Below the pieces are notes generated by a model. It was not told the origin of the DNA and made no database searches. It was given only the letters and a program-made list of their open reading frames with translations. A stretch of 64,000 nucleotides of DNA from Ruminococcus sp. (GTDB lineage Bacteria; Bacillota; Clostridia; Oscillospirales; Ruminococcaceae), in the NCBI RefSeq assembly GCF_024691275.1, contig NZ_JAILNU010000112.1:1-64000 (forward strand). Reading direction: 5' to 3'. Shown here in pieces: positions 10,634-20,751 of this stretch (its first letter is position 1; each line of letters opens with the position of its first letter). The translations under genes were made by a program, and so were the position numbers.

Positions 10634-11401
10634 TCAGAAGAGCAGGAACTTGAAATTCTTGAACGGTGAATATCTTAATACAGCTTTTCCGTATATCTGA
10701 TCTTTTTTGATAAGACCGATATCGGAAACACGGCTGTCAGAAGATTCGCGTCTGTTATCACCCATTACAAAGTAGTATCCTTCCGGGATAGTTATCGGGT
10801 AATCGAAAGCTTCATATGCATTGTTTACAGTCTTCCTGATGTATGGTTCGTCGAGGACCTTGCCGTCAACTATGACCTGTTCTTTTTCAGCATCAATTTC
10901 GATCGTCTGACCCGGTTCGGCGATAACTCTCTTGATGATGCATTCTTTAAGAGGTGAACCTGTTATATCTCTTTCAACGACCTTGTTGTTTTCGTCGAGG
11001 AGATAAGCCATATCGTTATTTATAACGACGATATCACCGTAGTGCGGACCGCCGTATACGGTAGTCATGAATATTCTGTCATTTTCTTTAAGCGTATTCT
11101 TCATAGAACCGCCGACAACGTTTACAGGGTGGAGCAGATATGTAAATATCATAACGATAACGAATACAGTAAGCAGCGTTGATTCAACTATCTCAAGGAT
11201 ATCGTCAACGAGCTTGCTTTCTTTTTTTTCTGCATCGCTTTCGCTGTTTTCGCTGCCATTTTCGTTTGTGTTTTCATTTTCTTCGTCTTCAGCGACAACG
11301 CTTTCATTTTCTTCAGCAGCTTCTTCCGTTACTCCTTCGACTTCTTCTGCATCGTTTGTTACTTCTGTATTTTCTGTTGTATTTTTGATTTCATCAGCCA
11401 T
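10634..11401 (-). CDS. lepB: Signal peptidase I with long acidic N-terminal extension
   Basis: GGSMKNTL (Ser), IIKRVIAEPGQ (Lys), GDNRRESSDSR; about 65-residue Glu/Asn-rich N-terminus before the TM helix. Confidence 0.94.
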   Translation of the reverse strand: MADEIKNTTENTEVTNDAEEVEGVTEEAAEENESVVAEDEENENTNENGSENSESDAEKKESKLVDDILEIVESTLLTVFVIVMIFTYLLHPVNVVGGSMKNTLKENDRIFMTTVYGGPHYGDIVVINNDMAYLLDENNKVVERDITGSPLKECIIKRVIAEPGQTIEIDAEKEQVIVDGKVLDEPYIRKTVNNAYEAFDYPITIPEGYYFVMGDNRRESSDSRVSDIGLIKKDQIYGKAVLRYSPFKNFKFLLF

Positions 11402-11435
11402 AATGCTGCCTCCAGACTTTTAAATATTAATATGT

Positions 11436-11465
11436 AGCAAAAAAGGGACTTTAAGTCCCTCAAGG
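11436..11465. terminator. Intrinsic terminator/hairpin downstream of rplS
   Basis: aaaaaAGGGACTttAAGTCCCTcaagg hairpin. Confidence 0.55.
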
Positions 11466-11516
11466 AAAGAAGATGAGTCAGCCGATTTTATTCGGCTGAA
11501 CTCAGTCTGCAACCTG

Positions 11517-11861
11517 TTAGCGGATCTGTTCCTTAACCTTAGCAGCCTTACCAACTCTGTCTCTGAGGTAGTAGAGCTTGGCTCTGCGAACCTTACCGTA
11601 TCTTACGACCTCAACCTTGTCAACAACAGGTGAGTGAAGTGGGAATACTCTTTCGATACCGCAGCCGTGTGCAACACGTCTTACAGTAAAGGTCTCGCTG
11701 ATTCCGCCGTGCTTCTTAGCAATTACAGTACCCTCAAAGATCTGGATACGGCTCTTATCGCCTTCCTTGATCTGAACGTGAACCTTTACGGTATCACCTA
11801 CGTTGAACTGCGGAACATTTTCCTTCATGCTTGATTCGCTGATTAACTTGAGTGCATCCAT
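11517..11861 (-). CDS. rplS: 50S ribosomal protein L19
   Basis: [32 protein letters not shown]...ERVFPLHSP. Confidence 0.98.
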   Translation of the reverse strand: MDALKLISESSMKENVPQFNVGDTVKVHVQIKEGDKSRIQIFEGTVIAKKHGGISETFTVRRVAHGCGIERVFPLHSPVVDKVEVVRYGKVRRAKLYYLRDRVGKAAKVKEQIR

Positions 11862-11895
11862 TGTTTTTTCCTCCTAAAATTTCCGAACATTCTTA

Positions 11896-11935
11896 CCTGT
11901 CCCGCATAAACCGTTCAGCATTCGGCAGATGCAGG
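11896..11935 (-). ncRNA. Candidate L19 leader (r-protein autoregulatory element)
   Basis: Just upstream of rplS: CCTGCATctgccgaatgctgaacggtttATGCGGGACAGG, stem-loop resembling the Firmicutes L19 leader; recalled from memory, no covariance search. Confidence 0.5.
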
Positions 11936-12066
11936 AATAAAATAAATGTACCTAAGCACATGGGCTCGATAAACGAGCATCAGGCAGCGGACTATCCGAT
12001 TTAATGTCTTTCGGCATTAACCCTCATTCGGGCATAACTGTCCGAACGGATTTCAAATGCTTTTAT

Positions 12067-12095
12067 ATCATACCATACTTTAACATAAAATGCAA
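12067..12095 (-). promoter_or_regulatory. Sigma-A promoter of the rplS leader
   Basis: TTGCAT-17 bp-TATGAT on the minus strand; predicts a ~200-nt 5' UTR. Confidence 0.7.
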
Positions 12096-12129
12096 GTGTT
12101 TTTTTGAAAAAACTTAAAAATTAATATTT

Positions 12130-12789
12130 TTATTCAAACACCAAATTATCTTCGCAGAGTATTGCTGTTCTGCGTATATTACACGGTTCAAAGCTGATAT
12201 CTGCAGCGCGTCTGAGTGCTTCTATAAAAAGCGTAGGATTATAATTAGTCTGAGTTCCTGCGGGCAGATACATGGTGACATCAACGGATTTTTCACCTTT
12301 TGTGCAGCTGAGGATCTCCATATCAGGTTTTATGTCAACGGTTTTTATGCCTTTTTTAGTTTTCTTTTCGATAAGTATCTCAGGACTTGCGATAAGCTCC
12401 TGTACAGCTTCAAAAAGTCCGTCTGCTTCATCAGAAACAAGCGAGAAGCTGTATTCTGCCTTTGCGATAGCGGTTATCTTCTGCTTCTGCTCTGCGACCT
12501 TGACGATTCGCATACCTTCGGGCATTACAGCGTTGAGTTTATCTTTTATCTCGTCGAAAGGCAGCTCCTCGTTTAGGTTGAAGTCAAGTATCTCGCAGCT
12601 GCTCTCAAATCCCAGAGAAAGAGCCAGCGCAAAGCTGTAATACGGGTGTGGATTGAAGCCCTCCGTATACCATATCGGCAGCCTTGATCGTCTGAATGTT
12701 CTCAGCATACAGCGGTTAAGATCAAGGTGGGAGATATATTTTGCGCGTCCGCACTTTTCAAATGTAGCTCTTACACGTATCAAAAGCAT
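12130..12789 (-). CDS. TIGR03936 family radical SAM-associated protein (DUF2344)
   Basis: RVRATFEKCGRAKYISHLDLNRCMLRTFRRSRLPIWYTEGFNPHP. Confidence 0.9.
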   Translation of the reverse strand: MLLIRVRATFEKCGRAKYISHLDLNRCMLRTFRRSRLPIWYTEGFNPHPYYSFALALSLGFESSCEILDFNLNEELPFDEIKDKLNAVMPEGMRIVKVAEQKQKITAIAKAEYSFSLVSDEADGLFEAVQELIASPEILIEKKTKKGIKTVDIKPDMEILSCTKGEKSVDVTMYLPAGTQTNYNPTLFIEALRRAADISFEPCNIRRTAILCEDNLVFE

Positions 12790-14618
12790 TCCCTCCCGAC
12801 TTTCTTATTCACTCCGCAGCCCGAACATCTCAGGCGGCAGTTAGGCGTGGTTTTCGACTGGTGAGCTGTTTTGTTCTCACGTATCAGGAACTCTTTTGTG
12901 ACAAGATAGTCAAAGTGATCCCATGGAAGTATCTCATCGTATTCAAATCTACGGTTTGCATAGAAAGAAGTGTCTATACCGCATTCTTTAAATGCCTCAA
13001 GCCACTTGTCGAAATGGAAGTGCTCCTCCCAGCTGTCAAATTTACAGCCCTTCTTCCATGCAGTGTACACGACCTTGCAAAGCCTGCGGTCACCTTTTGC
13101 GAGTATGGCCTCGAGCATACTTACATCAGGGTTGTGATAGCTGACCTTGATTTTCTTTGTCTTTACGGAATCAAGCAGCAGTTTCTGCTTATGTTCTATC
13201 ATTTCACGGGTATCCTGCGGTTCAAACTGGAACGGAGTGAACGGTTTCGGTACAAATGTTGCACAACTGATTGATATTTGTACTCCCCTGCCTTTTGGAC
13301 GGTTCTCGATGCTGTAGTACAGGTCGATTATCCTGTTTGCAAGCTCGGCGATACCCACGATATCTTCATCAGTCTCGGTAGGAAGTCCCATCATAAAGTA
13401 TAGCTTTACCGCGGAATAACCGCCTTCAAAAGCTATTCGGCAGGTATTCATGATCTCCTCTTCGCTGACATTCTTGTTTATAACATCACGCAGACGCTGT
13501 GTGCCGCCTTCTGCTGCAAATGTGAGACCGCTCTTGCGCACTCGTTTTATTTTTTCGAGGAGTTCCTCCGAGAAATTATCAACTCTGAGAGAAGGAAGTG
13601 AGAGATTTATGCGTTCGCTCACTGTATAATCAAGGAGTTTTGTTAGCATCGGGTCAATTTCAGAGTGGTCACTGGTACTTAACGAGGCAAGTGATACCTC
13701 GTCATAGCCTGTGTTTTCGCAAAGAGCCTTTACTTCTCGGGATATCGTTTCGGTGTGCTTTTCTCTGAATGGGCGGTAGATAAAGCCTGCCTGACAGAAA
13801 CGGCAGCCTCGTATACAGCCGCGGAGAACTTCCACTGACACTCTGTCCTGAACGATTTCAGTAAAAGGTACTACAAAGTTTTCGGGATAGTATACCTTGT
13901 CGAAATCTTTGATTATCCTCTTGCGTATGATCTTGGGAGCTCCGTCGGATACCTCGAGTTTCTCGATAGTACCGTCGCTTTTATACTTGAAGCAGTAGAA
14001 GCGTGGAACATAAACTCCTTCTATCTGAGCAGCTTTTCTGAGGTAGTCCGTTTTTGAAGCGCCTTCCTTTTTCATTTTTGTATAAAGATCCATGAGTTCG
14101 AGGTTTACTTCTTCACCTTCGCCAAGCACGAATATATCGAAAAAGTCCGCGAGCGGTTCGGGATTGCAGACACACGGACCGCCTGCAATGACTATCTGTG
14201 TCAGCTCATCTGTTCTGTCCTTTGCAAATACAGGGATACCTGCAAGATCAAGCATATTCAGAACATTCGTGTATGAGAGCTCATACTGCATCGTAAAGCC
14301 GATAAAATCGAAATCACGTATCGGGTCAAGACTTTCAAGAGCATACAGCGGTATATCGTTTTCGCGCATTATCGCTTCAAAGTCCTCACCAGGGGCGAAG
14401 CAGCGTTCGCACCAGTAGTTTTCGCGCTCATTGGTAAGTGAGTAAAGTATCTTCATTCCCAGATGAGACATTCCGATGTCATATGTATCAGGAAAGCAAA
14501 AGGCAAATCTCACGTCGATCACGGACTTGTCCTTTATGATGCTTCCGACCTCGCCTCCGATGTATCTCGACGGCTTCTGGACTTCCAGAAGATGTTTTTC
14601 TATTTTTTCTCTGAGCAT
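12780..14618 (-). CDS. TIGR03960 family B12-binding-domain radical SAM protein
   Basis: RGCIRGCRFCQAGFIYRPFREK radical SAM motif; overlaps its DUF2344 partner. Confidence 0.92.
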   Translation of the reverse strand: MLREKIEKHLLEVQKPSRYIGGEVGSIIKDKSVIDVRFAFCFPDTYDIGMSHLGMKILYSLTNERENYWCERCFAPGEDFEAIMRENDIPLYALESLDPIRDFDFIGFTMQYELSYTNVLNMLDLAGIPVFAKDRTDELTQIVIAGGPCVCNPEPLADFFDIFVLGEGEEVNLELMDLYTKMKKEGASKTDYLRKAAQIEGVYVPRFYCFKYKSDGTIEKLEVSDGAPKIIRKRIIKDFDKVYYPENFVVPFTEIVQDRVSVEVLRGCIRGCRFCQAGFIYRPFREKHTETISREVKALCENTGYDEVSLASLSTSDHSEIDPMLTKLLDYTVSERINLSLPSLRVDNFSEELLEKIKRVRKSGLTFAAEGGTQRLRDVINKNVSEEEIMNTCRIAFEGGYSAVKLYFMMGLPTETDEDIVGIAELANRIIDLYYSIENRPKGRGVQISISCATFVPKPFTPFQFEPQDTREMIEHKQKLLLDSVKTKKIKVSYHNPDVSMLEAILAKGDRRLCKVVYTAWKKGCKFDSWEEHFHFDKWLEAFKECGIDTSFYANRRFEYDEILPWDHFDYLVTKEFLIRENKTAHQSKTTPNCRLRCSGCGVNKKVGRECF

Positions 14619-14632
14619 ATTTCCTCCAGATA

Positions 14633-15130
14633 TCAGAACCTCTTATCTGACGGGATAAGTGACATGAATGGTCTGTGCTCACCTCTCCAGCCGATAGGGA
14701 CAAAATTTTCAAAATTCTCAGGTTTTGGGAACTGAGAATACATTCTGTTTCTGTCAAAATCAATATACAATGATGCATCGTAGTCTTTTTTACGGTCATC
14801 ACGCGCTACCATTTTCAGTAAATGGAGCTCATCGGACGAATATCTGCACTTGAAAAGATGTGCGAGGAAGTGGCTTGCGGTAAAACCGTCCAGCACTTCT
14901 ATCCCCCAGCGCTTTTCGCAGAATTTTTCATAGCTGCCAATGTCGTTTTCGAGCTGTGACAATGTTCTGCCGGTGCGTTCATAGAGCATCTTCCATATCG
15001 TATAAAGCTTTTTATAATCCATTTTCCATAGATTTTTCGGAGCAACATACCATTCAAAATGGTTCTTGTACATTACGCCTGCTATTATGTTTTCACCGTA
15101 TTTCGGCAATACCTTCTCTATCTGTTCCAT
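14633..15130 (-). CDS. Hypothetical protein
   Basis: MEQIEKVLPKYGENIIAGVMYKNHFEWYVAPKNLWK...; start chosen at internal Met (track ORF starts at 15154); no family recognised. Confidence 0.6.
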   Translation of the reverse strand: MEQIEKVLPKYGENIIAGVMYKNHFEWYVAPKNLWKMDYKKLYTIWKMLYERTGRTLSQLENDIGSYEKFCEKRWGIEVLDGFTASHFLAHLFKCRYSSDELHLLKMVARDDRKKDYDASLYIDFDRNRMYSQFPKPENFENFVPIGWRGEHRPFMSLIPSDKRF

Positions 15131-15587
15131 AATATTCGGAAAGCTCCTTTTCAAAACATATCATATCACATAATTGAACGCCCGCTTCGATGATCGGGTG
15201 GTCATAGTTATCAATAAAAAAATTTTTGATAACGTCGTATTTCCTGAATCCGCATTTCTCGTAAAAAGGCACCGTGAGCGGACTGTCACCTGTTCCGAGT
15301 ATAAGTCTTTTGTATCTTCCTGCAAATTTGTTCTGTATGAACTCGAGCATCTCACGTCCGATGCCGCATCTCTGATACTGCGGCAGAACTGCTATATTCT
15401 TGACTTCAAGTGTGTCGCAGCCTTCGTCGGTCACAACGCATACAGCACATGGAGCCGAATCGGCTGTCTTTACAAAAAGTCTGCCTATGTCAAGATATTT
15501 CATTATCATATCTTCCTGCTCGTCACCGATCAGCAGAAGCTCCATAAAACGTTCTTTGCCTGATGTGATCTCAGTTATGCAGTTCAT
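15093..15587 (-). CDS. GNAT family N-acetyltransferase
   Basis: VKNIAVLPQYQRCGIGREML acetyl-CoA binding motif. Confidence 0.88.
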   Translation of the reverse strand: MNCITEITSGKERFMELLLIGDEQEDMIMKYLDIGRLFVKTADSAPCAVCVVTDEGCDTLEVKNIAVLPQYQRCGIGREMLEFIQNKFAGRYKRLILGTGDSPLTVPFYEKCGFRKYDVIKNFFIDNYDHPIIEAGVQLCDMICFEKELSEYYGTDREGIAEIR

Positions 15588-15976
15588 TTCATACTGTCCT
15601 CGCTGAAACGCCTGGGCAGAAAGTCGGAAAGCCTGTATTCGCCGTCGGAAAGTATAATGCGAAAATCGCTCCCGCAGAACTCACTGAGGACCTGCAAACA
15701 CGCTCCGCAGGGAAAACATGGCTTCGAGAAGTCCTTATTCGGGCTTCCTGCGATGGCGATAGCCGTGAAATCGGTATATCCCTCGGAAACTGCCTTGAAT
15801 ACAGCGGTACGCTCCGCACAGTTAGTCAGCGAATACGAAGCGTTTTCGATATTGCAGCCCTTGAAAAGCTTCCCATCGGCTGTAAGGAGAGCCGCTCCCA
15901 CAGAAAAGCCCGAATACTTTGAATATGAATTATCAGCAGCCTTTACAGCAGCCGCAAAGAGCTCCTCATTGGTCAT
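15584..15976 (-). CDS. cdd: Cytidine deaminase
   Basis: NCAERTAVFKAVSEG and PCGACLQVLSEF zinc motifs. Confidence 0.96.
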   Translation of the reverse strand: MTNEELFAAAVKAADNSYSKYSGFSVGAALLTADGKLFKGCNIENASYSLTNCAERTAVFKAVSEGYTDFTAIAIAGSPNKDFSKPCFPCGACLQVLSEFCGSDFRIILSDGEYRLSDFLPRRFSEDSMK

Positions 15977-15980
15977 GGCT

Positions 15981-16184
15981 TCACCTTCCTTTGCCGACCT
16001 TACGCTTTTTGCCGTCAGGTGTCATGATGTATGTATTTTCGAGCTGTGCAGCAAGGTTTCCCGTAACAGCTCTGCGGTATTCATTGCGCAGTTCGGTCTG
16101 TTCAGCTTTTTCGGCTTCGGTAAGTCCCTCAGCCTTTGTTTTTCTTGCAAGTTCGTTTATACGGTCGATTTTTTTCTGATCCAA
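15981..16184 (-). CDS. DUF896 domain protein
   Basis: KKIDRINELARKTKAEGLTEAEKAEQTELRNEYRRAV. Confidence 0.9.
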   Translation of the reverse strand: MDQKKIDRINELARKTKAEGLTEAEKAEQTELRNEYRRAVTGNLAAQLENTYIMTPDGKKRKVGKGR

Positions 16185-16315
16185 AATTAAACACTCCCAG
16201 ATAAATATATTTTCATTGTATCATGATTTGCTATGAATTTCAAGTACAATACTGGATTTTTAAATTATTCTGTGTTATAATCATTAAATATAAAGCTGAT
16301 GAAAGGAAGAATAAT

Positions 16316-17020
16316 ATGAAAACTGCACTTGTTACAGGCGGCGCAGGCGGCATAGGAGAGGCAATTTGCCGTGAGCTGGCTGCTGACGGATACATGGTAT
16401 ACGTTAATTATTCAAGATCACGGGAAAAAGCCGAAGCCATTGCGGCAGAAATAAACGGTAAAGCTTTAGGATTCGATGTATCGGACGCGAATTCGGTCAG
16501 GGAAGCATTCTCATCGGTCGGAAGACTTGACCTTCTCGTGAATAATGCGGGCATTTCGGAGATAGATCTTTTTACGTCGATACCTTACGAAAAAGCTGTC
16601 CGTATACTTGATGTCAACCTCAAAGGTGCTATGAACTGTGCGAGAGCGGCTCTTCCTGCTATGATAAATGCCAAGAGCGGAAGTATCATAAACATTTCTT
16701 CGATGTGGGGACAGTGCGGAGCTTCCTGCGAGGTGGATTATTCCGCTTCAAAAGCCGGACTTATCGGCTTCACAAAGGCACTTGCAAAGGAAGTTGCTCC
16801 ATCGGGCGTAAGAGTGAACTGTGTTGCTCCCGGATTCATAATGACGGAGATGAACAGCCGTTTTTCTCAGGAAGACCTTGATCTGATACATGAGGATATC
16901 CCCCTCGGGATATTCGGAGAACCGCGTCACATAGCCGATGCGGTTGCATTTCTTGCCTCTCCTAAGGCAGAGTACATAACAGGTCAAATATTAGCTGTAA
17001 ACGGCGGAATGGTGATTTAA
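16316..17020 (+). CDS. SDR family oxidoreductase (3-oxoacyl-ACP reductase-like)
   Basis: MKTALVTGGAGGIGEAI, NNAGIS, YSASKAGL; start revised to ATG 16316 after AAAGGAAG RBS. Confidence 0.92.
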   Translation: MKTALVTGGAGGIGEAICRELAADGYMVYVNYSRSREKAEAIAAEINGKALGFDVSDANSVREAFSSVGRLDLLVNNAGISEIDLFTSIPYEKAVRILDVNLKGAMNCARAALPAMINAKSGSIINISSMWGQCGASCEVDYSASKAGLIGFTKALAKEVAPSGVRVNCVAPGFIMTEMNSRFSQEDLDLIHEDIPLGIFGEPRHIADAVAFLASPKAEYITGQILAVNGGMVI

Positions 17021-17032
17021 GGAGGTATTATC

Positions 17033-17617
17033 ATGAACGAAAGACTAAAAAAACAAGTGGATTTTATCCTTGAACTCGATAAAATGAAAAATTTATACCG
17101 TCAGACCTATGTTCTTCACGAGAACAGGAAAGAAAATGATGCGGAACACAGCTGGCATATTGCGATCATGGCATTCATGCTTGCGGAGTACTCAAATGAG
17201 CCTGTTGACGTATTTCATGTCGTAAAAATGCTGCTTCTGCATGATGTGGTGGAAATTGATGCAGGCGATACATATTGCTACGATAAAAACGGTTACAAAA
17301 CAAAGGCGGATCGCGAGGAAAAGGCTGCCAGACGTATTTTCGGACTGCTTCCCGATGACCAGAGAGATGAATACTACGCTCTGTGGCGTGAATTTGAGGA
17401 TTCCGAAACACCCGAAGCACGTTTTGCAGCTGTCCTTGACAGAATGCAGCCGCTTTTCCTGAATTATACCAAGAACGGCATATCGTGGCAGGAGCACGAA
17501 GTTTACAAGGAACAGGTACTTGAACGAAATCGTTCGTATTTTTCGGTGTCAGATGAAATTGCTGATGCTATAAAAGCCGTTATCAATGATGCATATGACA
17601 AAGGCTGGTTGAAATAG
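17033..17617 (+). CDS. HD domain-containing hydrolase
   Basis: ENDAEHSWHIAIMA...LLHDVVEIDAGDT. Confidence 0.9.
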   Translation: MNERLKKQVDFILELDKMKNLYRQTYVLHENRKENDAEHSWHIAIMAFMLAEYSNEPVDVFHVVKMLLLHDVVEIDAGDTYCYDKNGYKTKADREEKAARRIFGLLPDDQRDEYYALWREFEDSETPEARFAAVLDRMQPLFLNYTKNGISWQEHEVYKEQVLERNRSYFSVSDEIADAIKAVINDAYDKGWLK

Positions 17618-17803
17618 CATTTTGACAAAATGCACAAATAAAACAAGTTTTTCACGTACACTATTACTAAAGCGATGAATTTCGTGAATAAATGATGATA
17701 TTTTTTCCCTTGAACTTGCACTTACCGCTTGATTATGCTATATTAAGAGTGTACTGTCAATTAATATAGATATTATTACTAAACAACAGAAGGATGATGG
17801 CTA

Positions 17804-19741
17804 ATGTCAAAAAAGTCTAAAATGAGCGTCAAAGAGTCAGTTAACGGAACTGAAAATAAGATGCTCAAAAACGCAGCTGATCCGATCGAAGCAGCGCTCG
17901 CACCGGCTGAAGAAAAGAAAACACGCTTTCCGAAATTAAAAAGATTCAATGCAAAACGTGATGAAAATTCGACAAAATACAGTAAGTTAAATATATTCCT
18001 GATGTTTATCTTCCCTGTTTTCATATGCAGCATGGCTGAGATAACTCAGTCAAAATATTTTTCATCGTATTTCAACTTTCTTACCGAAAGACCGTCGGTC
18101 ATTCTTTTTGATATAATCCTGACAGCTGTGATCTTTGTTTTCCTGCTGGGGATTTTCAGAAAAGGCTGGCTTGCAATGACCGTTCACGGAGTTATTTTCA
18201 TGGCGCTCAGCACCACGGAGCTTTTCAAGTACGGAACTAACGGAAACCACCTTATCCTCTCGGATATGAAGCTCGTAAAAAGCGTAAAGAGTCTTACATC
18301 TTTTGCTTACATCAAGATAACTCCAAAGCTGATAATATGTTACCTTATCGTTATCGCTTTTCTCGCACTGGCGATCTACTTCAATCCTAAGGTGAAATCA
18401 TCTCCGCTTCGCCGACTGACTGCTTCGTGCGTTTGTGTACTCTCTTTATCTGCACTTGTTGTTTTGCCGAAATTCTATTCGCCTGTATATAAAGCTTTCG
18501 GTATTGATACTACAAGTGCTACAAATGCGTTCCTTCTCAATGAAAAATTTGAGAACAACCACTTCCTTGCATTCCTTATTCAGACTGCTACGGAAAGCTT
18601 TGAAAACAGACTTGTTGTTCCTGATGGATACAGCGAGGAGTATATTGACGAGATCATGAACATACCTGTGGATACAGAGGAAGACTTCAACGGCGGCAAG
18701 AAGCCGAACGTTATTGTTATTATGAGTGAGTCTTATGCTGATTTCCGTGCATTTGACGAATTGAACGTAGACGATAAGTACTATAAGTACTTCGACAGAG
18801 CGATTTCAGAGGGCAAGGGCGGTACTGCTATCACCCCTACATATGCAAGCTGGACAGTCCGCTCTGAATTTGAGCTTCTTTTCGGACTTCCCGTAAGAGG
18901 TATCAATACTCCTAATATGCCTCAGCGTGAGCTTGCAGACCGTGAACAGCCTGCACTTGCGCAGTATTATAAGGACTGGGGCTATGAAACAGTTTATGTT
19001 CATCCTTTCCAGAGCGGTTTCTACAGCCGTGCAAGGATATACGGTCACTTTGGCTTTGAAAAGATGATATACCATGATGACCAGTCTGCTACTACCGATT
19101 TCACAGTTCCGATACAGCACTTTGGTACATATGTTGACGATTCATCGGTTTTCAATCAGATAATCTCCGAGATAAAAACTTCTGACAGACCGATATATCT
19201 CCACACAACTACTATGCAGAACCACCAGCCTTACAATCAGGGCGAGGATCCTGATGACGAATTCGGCAATTATCTTACATGGGTTCAGCATACAAATGAA
19301 GGACTTAAAAAGTTCCTTAATGAACTGAAGGATATAGACGAACCCACACTTGTATTCTTTGTAGGCGATCACTTCCCATCTCTCAGAGGCGAAACAAGTG
19401 TATATAATCAGCTCGGACTTAACGGCGACAACTGCGATGCGCTTTATCAGCAGAAGTATTTCTTCTGGAGCAATTATAACGCTGATCTGTCAATTGTTCC
19501 CGATAAGGAGATCTCATTCTTCTATATTCCATATGTGATATTGAATATCATAGACGCTCCAAGAGATCAGTTTATTGAGAAAATGAACGATTTTATGGAA
19601 AAACTTCCTGTTTACTCAACGGAGTATGACAGCGATACACCTAAAAATGACGAGCTTGATATTCTGACTATAGACAGAGTAGTTATGGAGGAGTATTCTC
19701 CTTCGCCTATCCCTGAGGAAGAACTTGCAACCCACAACTAA
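17804..19741 (+). CDS. LTA synthase family sulfatase-like membrane protein
   Basis: Multi-TM N-terminus, then NVIVIMSESYADFRAF...TPTYASWTVRSEFELLFGLP...FFVGDHFPSL. Confidence 0.9.
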   Translation: MSKKSKMSVKESVNGTENKMLKNAADPIEAALAPAEEKKTRFPKLKRFNAKRDENSTKYSKLNIFLMFIFPVFICSMAEITQSKYFSSYFNFLTERPSVILFDIILTAVIFVFLLGIFRKGWLAMTVHGVIFMALSTTELFKYGTNGNHLILSDMKLVKSVKSLTSFAYIKITPKLIICYLIVIAFLALAIYFNPKVKSSPLRRLTASCVCVLSLSALVVLPKFYSPVYKAFGIDTTSATNAFLLNEKFENNHFLAFLIQTATESFENRLVVPDGYSEEYIDEIMNIPVDTEEDFNGGKKPNVIVIMSESYADFRAFDELNVDDKYYKYFDRAISEGKGGTAITPTYASWTVRSEFELLFGLPVRGINTPNMPQRELADREQPALAQYYKDWGYETVYVHPFQSGFYSRARIYGHFGFEKMIYHDDQSATTDFTVPIQHFGTYVDDSSVFNQIISEIKTSDRPIYLHTTTMQNHQPYNQGEDPDDEFGNYLTWVQHTNEGLKKFLNELKDIDEPTLVFFVGDHFPSLRGETSVYNQLGLNGDNCDALYQQKYFFWSNYNADLSIVPDKEISFFYIPYVILNIIDAPRDQFIEKMNDFMEKLPVYSTEYDSDTPKNDELDILTIDRVVMEEYSPSPIPEEELATHN

Positions 19742-19751
19742 GGAGATCAAT

Positions 19752-20141
19752 ATGAAAGAAATTACAAAAGGTATCACAGGAACATCTGAACTTACTGTTT
19801 CGGATAAGGAGCTTGCCGTAAATGTTGGCAGCGGAAGTCTTGAAGTATTTGCAACACCTGTTATGGTAATGCTCATGGAAAAAGCTGCCTGCAACTGTAT
19901 TTCCGATTATCTACAGGGCGATGAAACTACTGTAGGTACTGAAATGAACGTAAAGCACACCTCTGCAACACCTAATAAAATGAAGGTGTGTGCTGAAGCA
20001 GAACTCATCGAGATAAACGGAAGAGAGCTTGTTTTTTCGGTAAAGGCTTATGATGAAGCAGGCGACATCGGTGAAGGAATACACAAAAGATTCCTTGTTT
20101 ACGGTGAGAAATTCACTGCTAAAACGTATTCAAAGCTATAA
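19752..20141 (+). CDS. Thioesterase family protein (FlK-like hot-dog)
   Basis: TSELTVSDKELAVNVGSGSLEVFATPVMVMLMEKAA...GDETTVGTEMNVKHTSATP; ATG 19752 after AAGGAG. Confidence 0.85.
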   Translation: MKEITKGITGTSELTVSDKELAVNVGSGSLEVFATPVMVMLMEKAACNCISDYLQGDETTVGTEMNVKHTSATPNKMKVCAEAELIEINGRELVFSVKAYDEAGDIGEGIHKRFLVYGEKFTAKTYSKL

Positions 20142-20143
20142 TA

Positions 20144-20176
20144 AGAAAGGACTTCCATGTACGGAAGTCCTTTCTT
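20144..20176 (+). terminator. Intrinsic terminator
   Basis: AAAGGACTTCCatgtacGGAAGTCCTTTctttg. Confidence 0.8.
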
Positions 20177-20229
20177 TGTTGCATTTTTTATAATAATATG
20201 TTATTATATAAAAGGAAAGAGGTGTTCTT

Positions 20230-20745
20230 ATGTCTGAAAAAGCTTTACTGGTTATTGATATGCAGAATGATTATCTATGGGAAAAAAGAAAAAATAAGTT
20301 TGCTTACGATACACCACATCTCGTTAATAAAGTAAATGATACTATCATTGAATACAGCAGAAATGGCTGGGACATTATCTATATTTTACAGGTATTTCCA
20401 AATATCGTCACGAATCGTTGGTTTATAGGCTTTTCGATAAGCGGTACAGAAGGTGCCGAGTTATATAAAGGAGTAGAATTGGTATCAGAATATTGTTTTG
20501 AGAAGAATTTTCCCGATACATTTACTTCCAAGCTTTTCAGAGAGCATATAAAAAAGACGGGCTGTACCGAGTTCGCTATATGTGGGATAGATGAATGCGG
20601 ATGTGTTGGCGCAACGGCAATGGGAGCTGTAAAAGCAGGTTACAAAGTCAAAATGATAAAAGATGCCATTGGCTGTAGATTTTCAAATGAAAAGCTTGAG
20701 AAAAAGCGCAATAAGCTTATTTCTCTCGGAGTCGAATACATATAA
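20230..20745 (+). CDS. Cysteine hydrolase (isochorismatase family)
   Basis: ALLVIDMQNDY...CGIDECGCVGATAMGAVKAGYKV. Confidence 0.9.
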   Translation: MSEKALLVIDMQNDYLWEKRKNKFAYDTPHLVNKVNDTIIEYSRNGWDIIYILQVFPNIVTNRWFIGFSISGTEGAELYKGVELVSEYCFEKNFPDTFTSKLFREHIKKTGCTEFAICGIDECGCVGATAMGAVKAGYKVKMIKDAIGCRFSNEKLEKKRNKLISLGVEYI

Positions 20746-20751
20746 AAAAGT

